A stretch of DNA of 64,000 nt from Blattamonas nauphoetae (lineage: Eukaryota; Preaxostyla; Oxymonadida), in NCBI GenBank assembly GCA_033064195.1, contig JARBJD010000182.1, positions 86,269-150,268 on the forward strand. Reading direction: 5' to 3'. Shown here piece by piece: positions 45,714 to 58,800 of the stretch. The translations under genes and the position numbers were made by a program. Under the pieces are notes generated by a model, which worked only from the letters and a program-made list of their open reading frames with translations, had not been told where the DNA came from and ran no database searches. Each line of letters starts with the position of its first letter. Position 1 is the first letter of the stretch.

Positions 45714-47523
45714 ATGCACGTTGTCTTATATGCAATTTTTCGACTATTCTATTTGGCATGTTCTGTTGCAACCTGTATTCTATTCTGGAAACTCGAACTT
45801 GGTGTTCTGTTACGAGTGTTTTTAATTGTGTCCACCGTCACAATACTTCCATCTGTCTTCCAACAAGTTCTTCGCGGTTTACTCCAACTTGAAAGGAGTA
45901 GAAGGGGTAAAATTACCTATGCATTTCTTCATCCCAACGTCGACCAGTTTGGCGGTGGAGAAAAAGTTTTTTGGCATTTCCTCGACCTCGTCGCGAAGCA
46001 ACTCGAACCCCAAGGGAAGTACGAGATCGTAGTTTTCTGTGCCCCTTCAGATAAATTCAACGACTTCGAAACTCTCCTTAAGCATGCACAGGTTTCACTA
46101 CTCTAGGTTCTGATCCATTGTTTCTCTCTCACACTTTCAGAATGTCTTTGCTTATCAATTTTCATTCCTTGAAAAAAACAAAAATATCCGACTCATGCCA
46201 ATCAAGTATCTCCGGACCACCTTCAACTCTCGAAGCTGGCCATTCACACTGCTCTCCATGGCATACACTGCTTACATGGGAGGCCGAAAATGTGCCATAG
46301 AGTATCCTGTACATGTTGTTTTTGAGACAAGCGGTTATCCTTGTGCATATTCTATCATGAAACGACTCACTGGATGTGAGATATTCGCATACATCCACTA
46401 CCCATTCGCCTACTCTCTCGAGAGACAAATGGTGAAGCATGGTGGAATGCATCAAACTGGCCTTTCTGGAAAGTTGAAGATTACACTTAGAAAGATGTAT
46501 TACCTCCTTATCCAGAAGCTCTACCGAAATGGTCTTGAATGCTGTTCAAAGAAGTGGGTGAATTCGTCATGGACTCAAGCAAGACATGGGGAGATATCTT
46601 CGACTGAAATTCGAACAAATAAGCAGAAACTTGATGAAGAATTTGAAGTTTTGTTCCCTCCCTGCGACAGTGAGGAGTTTCTCAATGAGCTGTCATCAAA
46701 ATGGGCAAAGAAAGGCGTCTCTGTCACTATTCCAACTCTTGAGCACGCCAACGATGTCTTGAAATGGAATATTCCACAAGATGCTGACCAACGACAACCA
46801 ACTATCATCACAGTTGGTCAATTCAGGCCTGAAAAGGATCACCCAAAACAGATCGAAATCATTGCCAAACTGTATGAAATGCATCCTGAAATCAGGAAAG
46901 ATCCCAGTAAAAAGGTGAAATTGGTGATGTGTGGAGGGGTTGTCCGAGGAGGGGATGATTATTTGAACAGCCTCGAACAACTCATCAAAGAGAAGAAAGT
47001 TGAAGTATGTCAATGCTCCATTTTGTCAAAGGTCTCCATTCTCTCACTAGGACGTTGTTGAGATCAGAAAGAACGTTCGTGGCGATGACCTCAGACAGTA
47101 TTTGATGTCATCAATGACAGCAGTCCACACAATGTTTGAAGAGCACTTTGGGATTGTCATTGTCGAAATGATGGTTTGCTTCTTCGATAATTCCATAATC
47201 TCGATTATTTCTTTGGATAGGCCTCAGGCGCGATCCCAATCTGTAATCCATCAGGAGGAATGTACGATGATGTGTTCATCCGAGGCCGGACCGACAAGAA
47301 ATCGATTCTTCCTGGATTTACTGCCATTACGGCTGAAGAATATGCCGAGGCAGTTTACAATGTGTACTCCTTGTACACTGAACAAGCTAATGGAAAAAGC
47401 GATAAATATCGCCAGATTCAACTTGCGTGTTACAAAGAAGCACTTCGCTTCTCAATCATTGTGTTTAGACAGCAAGCCGAAAAAGATTTACTGTCAATAC
47501 TTGGTCCTGCCAAGACTTCTTGA
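45714..47523 (+). CDS. ALG11: ALG11 alpha-1,2-mannosyltransferase
   Basis: Adds the fourth and fifth mannose to the dolichol-linked N-glycan precursor on the cytosolic face of the ER, using GDP-mannose. Exons: 45714-46091, 46141-47004, 47051-47173, 47221-47523; introns 49, 46 and 47 bp; 555 residues. An N-terminal membrane anchor (about 1-45) precedes ITYAFLHPNVDQFGGGEKVFW, the GT-B start with the Gly-rich loop. Further on are FETSGYP, YIHYPF, WVNSSWTQ, TVGQFRPEKDHPKQ (family VGQFRPEKDH) and the C-terminal donor site EEHFGIVIVEMMASGAIP with the EX7E pair. The splice at 47173/47221 falls inside this last motif and restores it exactly. Confidence 0.95.
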
Positions 47524-47787
47524 TTCGCTTCTTGCACTTCGCGTATCTCTCGCTTTACCGCCGTCATAAACTATTCTCCAATTGATTTGCTATTTTCGTA
47601 TTTGCATAATTCTGTTCCCAGAAATATGTGTCAGAATAGACTTGGATGAGAATCCTAAACCATAAACGAACAACCGAAAGGATCGCTGTATGGACGTGTT
47701 TCTGGAATCATCCTCCTTATTTTGAGTCAAAATCATTTTCACTTCTTCTTATTTCATTGTTCTATTAAGCCCTTCCCTTAGAACTAA

Positions 47788-49001
47788 ATGGAAAAGGACT
47801 CCACCACAGAATGCAGCAACCCTGATTCAGCATCATCAACAACTCAAGCTTCAGCAAAAACTCCGTCAACAGCCGAGAAGCCTCTTTTGTCCGCTGAGAA
47901 GACATCTTCAGATTATTATTTCGAGTCATATTCTCATTTCGGTTTGATTTCTCTTTTTCTATCTCATTCTTCATTTTCGTAGGAATCCATGAAGAAATGC
48001 TGAAAGATGCTCATCGAACAGGAACATATAGAGATTCTATCCTCCAAAACAAGCATCTCTTTCAGGGTAAGGTTGTATTGGACGTTGGATGTGGCACGGG
48101 CATTCTTTCGATGTTTGCTGTTCAGGCAGGCGCTGCCAAAGTGTACGCAGTCGATTCTTCGGATATTATCGACTTTGCACGCAGCATCATCGAAGAGAAT
48201 GGACTCTCAGAGAAAATCGAGCTCATCAAAGGAAAAGTCGAAGAAATCGACTTACCAGTGGAGAAGGTCGATATCTTGATTTCGGAATGGATGGGATATT
48301 GTCTCCTTTATGAGAACATGCTCGAAACAGTCCTTGTTGCGCGTGATCGCTGGCTAGACAAGACCACAGGCATAATGCTCCCTGATTGGGCCTCTCTCTA
48401 CATTGTGGGTATCGAAGATTTTGAATATCGCGCATCCAAGATCGATTTCTGGGATAATGTGTATGGATTCAAGATGAGCTGTCTGAAACGCGAAGCATTG
48501 GCAGAACCATTGGTTGACGTGTGCGATGCTGAACAAACAATGACAAGCTCTGCATGTGTATGTGAACTGGATCTCCTCTCAATAACAAAGGAAGATTTAG
48601 CCTTTACATCACAATATGAGATCACTGCAGAGCGCGACGACACCATCCATGCACTCGTCGCCTTCTTCGACACAGACTTCAGCTTTGGCCAAAAACGGAG
48701 CGGAAATCCCCTCAAGACACGTTCCCGCATTTCTCGTGATGATCCAACACAGCCGCGACAGTATCGTCTGACAACCTCGCCATGGACAAAACCGACCCAT
48801 TGGAAGCAAACCGTGTTCTATTTGCCCAATCCGTGCGATCTCAAACAGGGAGAGATCATGCAGGGCACATTTGCACTCAAGCCAAATGACAAGAATCCAC
48901 GAGAAATGGACATTGATATTGTCTTTAGACACACTCGCAGACTCTCAGACGACACTGATGAAACACTCAGTTCACAAACGGTTCCATATAAGTTGAGGTA
49001 A
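47788..49001 (+). CDS. PRMT1: Type I protein arginine methyltransferase (PRMT1-like)
   Basis: Makes asymmetric dimethylarginine on RNA-binding proteins and histones using S-adenosylmethionine. Exons 47788-47941 and 47983-49001 with a 41-bp intron; 390 residues. After a Ser/Thr-rich leader come YYFESYSHFGIHEEML (motif for the YFxxY helix), VLDVGCGTGIL (SAM motif I), AVDSSDI, the double-E loop SEWMGYCLLYENML, and the THW loop (PTHWKQTVFYL, about 330). The intron splits SHFG, which is restored by splicing. A ~25-residue insertion rich in Arg, Ser and Pro (QKRSGNPLKTRSRISRDDP) lies between the beta-barrel strands and is not in animal PRMT1. The C-terminus ends YKLR. Confidence 0.95.
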
Positions 49002-49113
49002 TCGTTGACGTTCTGTTTTTGTTCAATATTCACTTCATTGAAAGAACAAGACATCTGATGCCGTTTGAGACACAAATGTGGATCTCACCCTTTGACTTCG
49101 TGCCGAATATCAA

Positions 49114-52100
49114 ATGTCGACACAACCGTTCTTTCTGAATGATCAGGGGGTATTTCGTGCCACTTACTTCTTATATCCTAACTATTGTCATTTTATTATC
49201 CTAGACGCCTGATAGCAGTGGATTAAGCTCCTTGTTCTTCCATCAACCAACTCAGGCATCACAAGTCACTTTTCAATATCAACCACGTATTGAACCTCAT
49301 CAAGAAAAGCCAGCACCACAAACTCCACCTCAAAAACCAGTGGAGCAACCTCAACAAACGGCTGTGACCATCAGTACTCCAACAACAACAACCTCTCAAC
49401 CCACTCCATCGACACCTCCTCCAACTGTTAGCAACCATGGTGAATACATATTTGTTGCACAAGTCGATCATCAACTCTAGTATCATTTTTTCTCTGTATA
49501 TCGTTGTATTTCCTCTCCTCGAAATCAAGCAATGGTGCTGCTTATATCCCACAAGGAATAGCCACTGCTGCCATCTACTTTCAACCGGATCCTCTCGCTT
49601 ATTCATTGATGCTTATTCGTCAAGGATCATCACAAGATGTTATCTCACAAACGGATCTAAATCTCGCGTTCAATCCAACAGTTTTTCTTTGATTTCCCGC
49701 CATCATATCTCTTCTCCACCATAGGTCTCTCAAAACCAAATTTTTGTCTTCCGTGATAAGAGTCAGACTGGTTGGGCAATTACCTTCCAAGACCAAGGAA
49801 CAGGTCAAACATTCCTCAACCATGTAAACTCAATTAAGGAAAAACTTCAATCTCTTGTTCCAACCAACGATAAATCTCCACCTCCTTCAATGAGTCCATC
49901 TCCTGATATGCTCAATGGAAACGAGGTTGTCAAAGTTGATCAAACAGTTGGAAAAGGACATGCTTTGGCTTGGGACGATGTCGCTGGAGTTTCAATTGAT
50001 TCTCACAAGTGTTTGGATGATGGTGGAACTGGTCCACTCATTTTCTCGACATCAGAAGGATCCACAACTAAGATTTCCATGGTTCAATCTGGATTCCGCC
50101 GTATCCCCTTTATTCAGAAACCATCAATTTTTCAACTCTATCTGATATCAATTCTTCCTTTCAGCATTACTTGAAGGCCTTCTTGGGATGAAGAAAGGAG
50201 GAACTCGCATTCTTCTCATCCCTGCATCACTCGCAGTTGGTCCAAACCTCCCTCCGTATATCCCCCAAGGTGAAGCAACCTTCCAGATCATCACTTTGAA
50301 GGGTATCCGTCGCGGAAAGGCTGCTGAACAAGAAAAAAAAGATGAAGCCAAAACATCAGATCAGTTTAAAGTTACCATGCAACCACACGATGATTCTCGA
50401 GAAAGGGAACGTGAACGCGAAAGAGAAATGGAGGATCGATACTACGAACGCCGTCGAAGAGAAGAATCCTCCTCTGGAATGAACGGAATGGCCGAACTTC
50501 TGGTATGCTGTTTTCTTTCCTTATCTCCTCCAGACCACCGTCATTAAACTTCTGCCCACTCAACAACCCCAACCAGCCCCCCAACCTCAACCAAATCCAT
50601 ACATGCAGTTCAATCCGTATGGAATGCCCATGCAATATCCCAACATGGGTGGAATGCCAGGAATGATGAACCAGATGGGCCCAATGCCCGGCATGATGCC
50701 AAACATGATGGGGCCGATGGGGATGATGCCGAACATGATGGGACAGATGCCGTACGGGATGGGTGGAATGGGAATGACCGATGAGCAGAAAAGGATGATG
50801 GGATTGCCCGTTGAGAAAGAACAAGAGGAAAGCAGCGAAGACGAGGAAGAGGAAGAAAGCGAGGAAGAAGACGAGGAGGAATCTTTCGATGAAAGTGACA
50901 GCGAGGCTGAGCCAGATAGCGACGAAGAAGATTCTCGCACAGACATTCGCTCGCGTGTCTCCTCTGCATCTGCACGCCGTCCTACCCTCCCACCCTCTCT
51001 CGTTGCCAACGAAGACCTTGCCTCGGTGATGAAGAATGTGGACAAGAAGGTGGCATACCTGATGACACGAAAGGAAGGAACTCCTGTTTCAGCAGGCACT
51101 CTGATGTCCACTGTATCGAGGTTGATTGAGGAAAACAAAGAGCTCAAGGAAGACAAGGACAAGATGATCACACAACATCAAAAACAGCAAGATGTCATTG
51201 TCACTCTCCAAAATGACATCCAAAAGCTCACAGAAGCACACACCGAAGAAACACGCCAACAGGTCGAGACACTCCAACTGGACAAAGTGTCTCTTCAGAA
51301 AGAGGTTGAGACGATGAAGAATGAAGTTCCTCGACTGTCGAAGCTGGTGGACGACTTAACAATCGAACGCAACACCCTCCAGATCGACCTTGCAGCCACG
51401 AAGGAATCCGAGGAACGAACACGGAAGCTGATGGAACGCACAAGTGAAGAGAACGATAAGTTGAACGTTTCACTGAGACAGAACGATGAGAAACTCCGTG
51501 CATCGCACATCCAACTTGATCGAACCACTCGCAGGTTGGAAGAGGAGAGCAAATCCAGACGCGATTTCGAAGCCAAAATGAAGATGGCCAAGAAAGAAGC
51601 CGAACGAGAAAGAGAAGCTGCTGAAAAGACAACTGCCATGCTCCAATCTCGCAATGCCACTCTCAAAGAAGAAATCAAGAAACGGACTAGCGACCACGAC
51701 GCCGAACTGGAACGTGTTCGGAAGGAGCTCACTGACACTCGCAGCTTGTTGAACGCCGAGCGAGAACGTGCTGCTATTGCTCTCGCTGAAGTTCAAGGAA
51801 TGCACAAAACGAATGTGGAAACACTCCAAAGCTCCTTCGCTGCCGAACGTGCAGTGTGGGATGCTGAAAAGCAGCGGTTTGCAGATTCTGAAGTTGCTTG
51901 GAGTGTGGAGCGAGCCAAGCACCAGGGTGAACTGGAGCAGATGTATGCTCGTGGAAAGGGTGATGGGAAGGAAGAGTCTGATGTCAGCTGGAGGAAGACG
52001 AGAGATGAAGAACTGCTCGAAATCCAACGTATACAGAACGAAGAACGGGATGATCGTGACAGAAGAGAGAAGGAGATGAGAGAGGATCTTGAGGGCCGAA

Positions 52101-53614
52101 TCGAGACCCTGAAGAGGCAAAGCGAAGAAAGGGAAGAAGAAATGAGGATATCGGCCGAAAAGCGAGAGACTGAACTGAAGGAGCAGATGCGTGATCTCGA
52201 AGCCGAGTTGAAGGCTGACGCTGCCCGTCGTGAAGAGCAAGCCCGTCAAGAAGCAGAACAACGAGAATCCTTCATCAAATCTGAAGCGGAGCGAAGAGAA
52301 ACAGAATACCGGGAGACAGCAGAACGCAGAGAGAAGGAACTTCAGGAAACAGCAGAACGACGCGAACAGGCTCTCAAAGAAGAAAGAGAAGAGAGTGAAA
52401 CGAAGCTCAAGCAGGAACACAAGAAACGAGAGGACGCTCTGAAGGAGGATATGGTGCAGAGAGAGGCACAATGGAGAGCAGAGAGCAAGCGTCGCGAGAA
52501 AGAATGGGAGACAGACACAAGACAGCGTGAGCAATTCATCAAGAAGGAGTCTGATAAGCGTGTGAAGGACCTGCAAGAGATGCACAAGAGCAGAGTGAAG
52601 GGACTGCGAACAGATATTCAGAAACTGCAGGACAGACTGATGACGATCAAGGGCGTCACTGAAGAAGATGACGAACCGGTCGTTCCAGAGCTCGTTTTGA
52701 AAGACCTGAAATTGTCGAAGTATGGAACAACAGAGAAAGAAGAGGAACAGGATGAAGAAGGAAAGAAGGCGATGTGGGGAGAGGAACCGAAGGAGGACAC
52801 GGCAGAAAACGAGGAGGAAGAGGAAAAGCCCACTCAGAAATCCACAGGACTGTTCACTGAGGAAGAAGAACAGGACGCTGCTCAGCCAGTCCATACTCAG
52901 CAGGAATCAGATCCACTTGGCTCTGATGATCCCCTCACATCATCTGACCCACTCGCATCGGCTGACCCACTCTCATCATATCAGCAACCAACCGATGTTA
53001 CTGAACAGATAGAAGAATCAAAAGAAGAGCCAACATCTCCTGAAGATGGAATTGACACTGCCGAACAAGACAACGTAACTCCAGCTGAGGAGCCAGTTGA
53101 CGAACCAGACAACTCAACCAAAGAAGAGACTCAACCGTCTGATCCACAGTTCTCTTCAGACGTAAATGAAGAGGCTGAGGTCACCCAAGCAGATGAGAAG
53201 AAGGAAGAGTCGCCTCTGTTTGGTGATCAACCAGAAGAGACAGCGCCATCTGCCGAGGCACCAGCAGAAGAAAGCCAGGCTCAACCAATTGATGAACCAC
53301 AGCACGAAGAACCTGCTGAAGAACAGCCGCCAAAGAAATCATCTCTCTTCGATGATGATAACGACGAGCTCCCTCCTGATGTTAAGCAAGCAGCAAAGGA
53401 ATTCAAGAAGCAGGCCCAGTCGGGAAATCTCTTTGAAGACGAAGACGCTGAACAAACCCCAAAACAACAACCCAAAAAGAAGGGATTTTCAATGTTTGAA
53501 GATGATGATGAAGATGATATGTTTTCAGCGAAGCCTAAGGCAAAACCTAAGCCGAAACCTTCGCCAACAAAGTCGTCGTCACTTTTCGGTGATGACGATG
53601 ATGATTTACTGTAA
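49114..53614 (+). CDS. FKBP15: FKBP15/WAFL-like protein: WH1-like, FKBP, coiled coil, acidic LF motifs
   Basis: In animals FKBP15 acts on early endosomes and actin. Exons: 49114-49149, 49205-49479, 49530-49680, 49725-50100, 50165-50502, 50534-53614; 1418 residues. Order: Gln/Pro/Thr-rich leader; WH1/EVH1-like domain about 92-190 (YNGAAYIPQGIATAA, FVFRDKSQTGWAITF); FKBP domain about 225-340 (LLEGLLGMKKGGTRI, LIPASLAVGP); an Arg/Glu segment (SREREREREREMEDR); a Met/Gly/Pro stretch; an acidic Glu/Asp block; a coiled coil of about 580 residues; then an acidic tail with repeated LF motifs (LFTEEEE, LFGDQPEE, LFDDDNDEL, LFEDEDAE, MFEDDDEDDMF, LFGDDDDDLL). Those resemble the FAM21/WASHC2 repeats that bind retromer. 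The FKBP core lacks several usual active-site aromatics, so isomerase activity is doubtful. Confidence 0.85.
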
Positions 53615-53837
53615 ATTTTCATTTCAGAGCATCTCCTGTTTTTCATTGTCTGTCATGCAAGCCATTTTCATCAGTCTTTGCGGAGAATGTATCAAGATTT
53701 CGACTCTGAATCGTAATGAGAGAAATGCAAGTGGAATGGTTCATGAGAAGGTGAGAAAAAAGAGGATTGACGTGAAAAGAAGATGGATAATCAAGAAAGT
53801 GAGGATATGGTCCGCATTGTGAGCCATTCAAGCAGTT

Positions 53838-54123
53838 CTAGTTCATGGAATTTACTGACGAGGATGCTCGTTCAAAATCAATTTTTGAAATTTCTTTCTC
53901 TGCTGATTGGATAGATCCTTGGCTTCTAAAGGAAATCATGTTGAAAAGAATTTGGATACGAGATGGCTTTGACGATATTCAGAGTAGTTTTGTTATCAGT
54001 TAAAAGTGCAATAGCCTGTTGAATATCGATGTTTTCTGTTTGAAGATAGTTAGGGTTAGTTATTTTACAGATATCTTCCTCGATTTCATGATCTGAGAGG
54101 GAAAATTGATTCTCTGAAGTCAT
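53838..54123 (-). CDS. Small hypothetical protein, two exons
   Basis: Exon 1 is 54123-53960 and exon 2 is 53925-53838, with a 34-bp intron (GTATCC...CTTTAG); 83 residues. Splicing turns a hydrophobic unspliced end into a coherent hydrophilic one (SSQGSIQSAEKEI), which supports the junction. Sequence is helical, with many Ile, Asp, Glu and Asn (SDHEIEEDICKI, DIQQAIALLTDNK), like a small coiled-coil adaptor such as BLOC/BORC-type subunits, but I cannot name a family. It lies 223 bp from the FKBP15-like stop and diverges from the next gene. Confidence 0.5.
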
Positions 54124-54428
54124 GTCAAAACGATACAGGGTATTCTGGGTTAGTCACATTCAATTCTCCATTATGCTCCGAAAATTGAAGAAACAACAAC
54201 TGTAGTACGAACTATCCATGAGAATCAGACAAAATACCATATAGCGGAGGCAGATGAGAAAAAGTGTGAAAAGAACAAATATCAGTGATGGGGGTTGAAA
54301 GTTATAATGAGACAAATGAAATGCTCAACAAATGAAGTCATTGGTATTCTCCAAAGCTCACAGGACCACTCGGTGAGGGAGTCTAGGATGAATTTTGAAT
54401 TGTGGGTTCCAAAAATTCAACATTTCAA

Positions 54429-55632
54429 ATGGGTTGCGGTGGTTCTTCAACGTTCAAAGCTATTAAAGACAACTTCAAGAGCATTGAAGATGTATCATTT
54501 TTTCTCAGTCATCTCTCTCAAAGGTTCAAAACTCAATGATCCAACAAGGCCTTGAAAGTTCCAACCTTATTTTTGGTATTGATTATACAAAATCCAATCT
54601 CTACACGGTTTTCCATTTTATGTCGATATTGTGTTCTCTCTGAAACAAAACCTCCCTGTCCATTCAAAATTTCATCCACTTGACACTGTAGGGAGCGAAA
54701 ACATTTGGTGGACGATCCTTACATGATACAACGACAAAAAATCCATATGAAGAGGTTATTGAAATTCTTGGTCGAACTTTAGAGCGCTTTGATGGTGTGA
54801 ATCTCAACCTTTTTCACCGAAACAGATGACAAAATCATCCCTGCCTTCGGATTTGGTGATGTCTACACCACGTATTTCCTTTTTTCATTGATTCTTTTGT
54901 CTTTTCTGAATAGGAATAAATCCGTCTTCCCATTCTATCCTGATCGTCAGTGCATCGGATTTGAGCAAGTCCTAGCCAGGTACAAGGAAATCACTCCCCA
55001 AATTCTCATGTCTGGGCCAACAAACTTCGCACCACTTATCGACAAGACGATTGAAATCGTCAAACAGGAACAATCGGTTTGCATTTCATGGCATGACGAA
55101 ACATTTCCATTCGGACTCTTCTATTTCCAATTACACATTCTCACTCTCAATATCATCGTCTTTACTTAATTTCCCTCTTCAACCCAGTATCACATCCTTG
55201 TCATTGTCACAGATGGACAAGTGACAAACGAGAGGGCAACAGCAGATGCTATTGTTCGAGCAACAGATTATCCAATTTCAATTATTTGCATTGGTGTTGG
55301 AGATGGTCCTTGGTTTGCCTTTTTGTGACGCAACATTCTGTTCTTCACATATTCCTCTCTTCTTTCTTAAATCAGGGATGGCATGAACGAATTCGACGAT
55401 AAGCTTCCAAAACGTCGTTTTGACAATGTATCGTCCATTTTTCTATTATGTTTCAGTTCCAATTTGTCGAGTTCCATAAAATTAAAAATTCAAAATGCGA
55501 GAACTTTGATGCATACTTTGCCCTTCATTGTATGATGGAAATTCCCGAACAGTATGTCTCCACTGATTCATCTTGCATTATCTCCCCAGATATAAATACA
55601 TTAAGAAGCTTGGACTTCTGGATCCGAACTAG
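54429..55632 (+). CDS. Copine/RGLG-type VWA domain protein, probably myristoylated
   Basis: Nine exons: 54429-54491, 54524-54607, 54692-54794, 54826-54871, 54914-55076, 55188-55312, 55376-55427, 55457-55551, 55590-55632; 257 residues. The start MGCGGSS has a Gly at 2 and Cys at 3, a typical N-myristoylation/palmitoylation site as in plant RGLG ligases. The body is one copine-type VWA domain: [23 protein letters not shown]-like [74 protein letters not shown] and RRFDNFQFVEF. The MIDAS-type DxTxS is present as DYTKS. It ends soon after [15 protein letters not shown]. It has no RING finger and no C2 domains, so it is a VWA-only form. All nine exons join in phase. Confidence 0.9.
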
Positions 55633-55816
55633 AACTCTTCTGTGTCATGATTATCTTTCTTGGTTATACTCATATGTTTTACAACGTTTTTGCCCTTCAG
55701 CAGAGCCCACTTTCTGTTTCATTCGATGATTTAATTAGGTGATGTGTATTTCTAAATATGAGAGTTTCTTCACAGTCAAACCCATGAAAATAGAATTACT
55801 TTTTAAACCACATAGA

Positions 55817-58800
55817 ATGAGTCAACTGGGACAAGCACTCTACACTGAGAAGTTTCTGTTCGACTCTCTCATCAACAGTCAATTAAACCAACAATCACAC
55901 GTAGATCGCCTGTCATACGTTGAGATCTCTCATGTGAATAGAATCGTATTTTCCTCTCCATATGCGAAATTATCCGTCTTTTAAACATTGTCATCACATT
56001 TACCAGCATTTTGCTACAGGAAACGCAACATTTCAGACAGAGTTACTCCCTTTTCCGGAACAAATAGTCACGTCAAATTTTTGTCTGATTTATTCTGTTT
56101 CGGGATTGTCTCCTCTCTTATATATAGTATCAAACTCAGCTACATTTGGAATTTTTCCACATACTGAACTTGCTTGGATCATTTCTAATCACCACCTTTA
56201 TCTTTGGGATCTCAAAATAAGGTCTGTATTTTCCTTTATTTTTGAGAGACAAATCACTTTCAGATCATCAGTGATTACATATGTCTCAAATACTGAACAA
56301 ATTCTGGGAGTTTTTCTGGTTACTCCACCAATTCAAGCCCTGAGACATCATTTTCAGTATTTCCAACCTTTTTGTTCTATGTTTCAAGATATCTCTTGTT
56401 AATGACTACAAAATCAACAATACATCTCTTTGGTCTTCAAAATCAAGATAGTCAACTTCATTCACCATGGGAACTCCGCCCAAGTTTGATTTTTTCTTTC
56501 CATCGCATCATTTTGATCGACACGTCCAGTTGAAGCCATCATCAAAATGACTAAACTCTCTTTGACGTGTTCATTGACACTTCCAAATGATCGAACTTTG
56601 TTTGGCGGATCTGATGGTTGTATCTATGAACTCAACGCAACTGAAACAATATCTCAATCTTCCGCTAAGTTTGAGCTCATTAATCGAACACCAAGCATCT
56701 CCAAACGATTTTTTTCACTTTTTCCACACACAGAAGACACCTCTCGAAAAATCATTGATTTAAAGGCTGATCTCTCTCGTTCTCTCATCTACCACTTGTC
56801 AGAAACGGGATCTCTTGGAATATACTCTTTTTCAAGATCAGACGCTTCTATTGATTTTATTACCGAACTTCAGCATTCTTCTATAGAATCTTCCATCAAA
56901 TCCTTCATTCGAACTCAAGATCGTAATCTTCTCAAGCTTCCTTCCTCATCATTCATGCTAATTAACATTCAACCACTTCCCCTCCACAGTACCTCCACAC
57001 GCTGCCTGGTTGGAATCACACAATCAGGAATCCGTCTCTATTTCCAAATGAAGCGAAACTCGCTTGGAGGATTCACTTCACTCTCTCTCACAAACTGCAT
57101 CATTTCTCCCCCATTCAGTCAGTTCCTATCAACGGGAATTTCTCAATCTCCAACGTCTTTGAACACAGTATCTCACCCGATCTCATCGATCCGGTGTGGA
57201 TTTGCCAGCCGAGACATCTCTTTCATGTCCGAATCCATCGGCCCAAACGAAGACCGACTGTACATCATCCAAAACAGCCTGTCCTCCAACTCAGACCCAC
57301 TCCCCTCAGAAACTGTCGTTTCAATGAACTGTGGGCAGGTCTACTCCATCCAGCAACTTCCGTCGAGCAGACAAATTGAGTCGGATGGTGTTTCTGCGGA
57401 TTTCTTTGCGGCGAGCCAATGGGACAGGCCTTCATCAGTCACTCTCTCGCCCCTCTCTCCAGAACAGCGTGCAATTGCATCAAATCCAACAGCCCAATTT
57501 TCATCCTCGAATGAAATTCTTCTTCCACCTCCCACGTTTCATGCCTTCACATCACGTGGGATTCTCAAAATCATCGTCAACAGACCAACAGACATATTGA
57601 AAAGCACGCTTGAACAGACACCTTCGAGTGACGCCATCCTAACCGGTCCAACGTCGGAGCTCATCAACAACCTCGCTGGGCAGATTGGACCCATCCAATT
57701 TTGCACTTCATGCCTCTCTCTCGCGACCACTCCTCAGTTCGTGTCTGACCTTCAAACAACACAGACAGACTTGTTTTACGCTCCACAGACCTCCCTGGAA
57801 AACCTCCCACAACATCCAAATTCGTCACCTCTCGCATTTGACGGTTTTTCGTCTCCCCTCACTCCACCCCGTCTTCTCAAATCACCAATTGCGAGCCCGC
57901 TCCACTCAATTGTCAATCCATCATCCTTTGCACTGTCACCCACTTCTCTCATTACTTCCCCAATGCGTTCTTCGATGATTATTCACACTCCAAAGGATCC
58001 CATCCGATCAAGTCCAGCTCAAACTGTCACTGTCGCCATCACCAACCACTCCACCAAATCCAACAATCAATACGTCACCCCACCAAATCCCTTCGCCTCA
58101 CCCACCAAAGTCCGAACGCCTGATCTCCACAACCCATTTGTCTCCAGCTCAGCTCTCCAACTCTTCCGATTCCACAGCACGTCTCCGTCTCCACTTGTTC
58201 CGTATATGTTTGCTGAGATGCCCAAATCATCACTGACCCATGTGTCTGCTCTGCTCCAGACGCTCTCTAGACAGCCACTCTCCACAAAACACAACAGTCT
58301 CCTTCTTCTCTCCGCCCGTCTTCTGAAGCCTCTGTGGAATACTCCCCTCATCTCGTTTCAGACGTCAGGTTCAACAAAAAAGGAAAGCACTGTCGTCCCA
58401 TGGTATCACCCGAAACGGTTGACATCGATCTTCAATAGCAGAAAGCACATCAATGTTGATGACGATGATACGCGGACCATTCAGGTGGAATCTGTACTGC
58501 CCATCCAGAAAACAAAACGAACGGAATCAACGAGGGGAGATAGTGATGGGGATACTCTCTCAGAGGAGAAGTGGAGTGAGACACTCGACAGAATCAAGTT
58601 GAACCCAACTGATTTGGATTATCCCGATCAAGTCCTGCATTCCTTCATTCAATCTTCGCATTCATCCGCAGCGTCGCCTCGAGGAAGGTCGTGTTCCTCC
58701 TCTCTCATCCTCCATCCCACCATCCTTCTCCAATTTGCGAATGTCCTTTCTTCTCTGATTACTCTTATTTCAACGCCGGGCCTTTCTCTCAATGGGCAAT

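Noticed and set aside
51470-52894. Minus-strand frame of 474 codons rich in Phe and Leu
   Set aside because: It is the antisense of the Glu/Lys/Arg-rich coiled coil of the FKBP15-like gene; GAA/GAG codons reversed give TTC/CTC.
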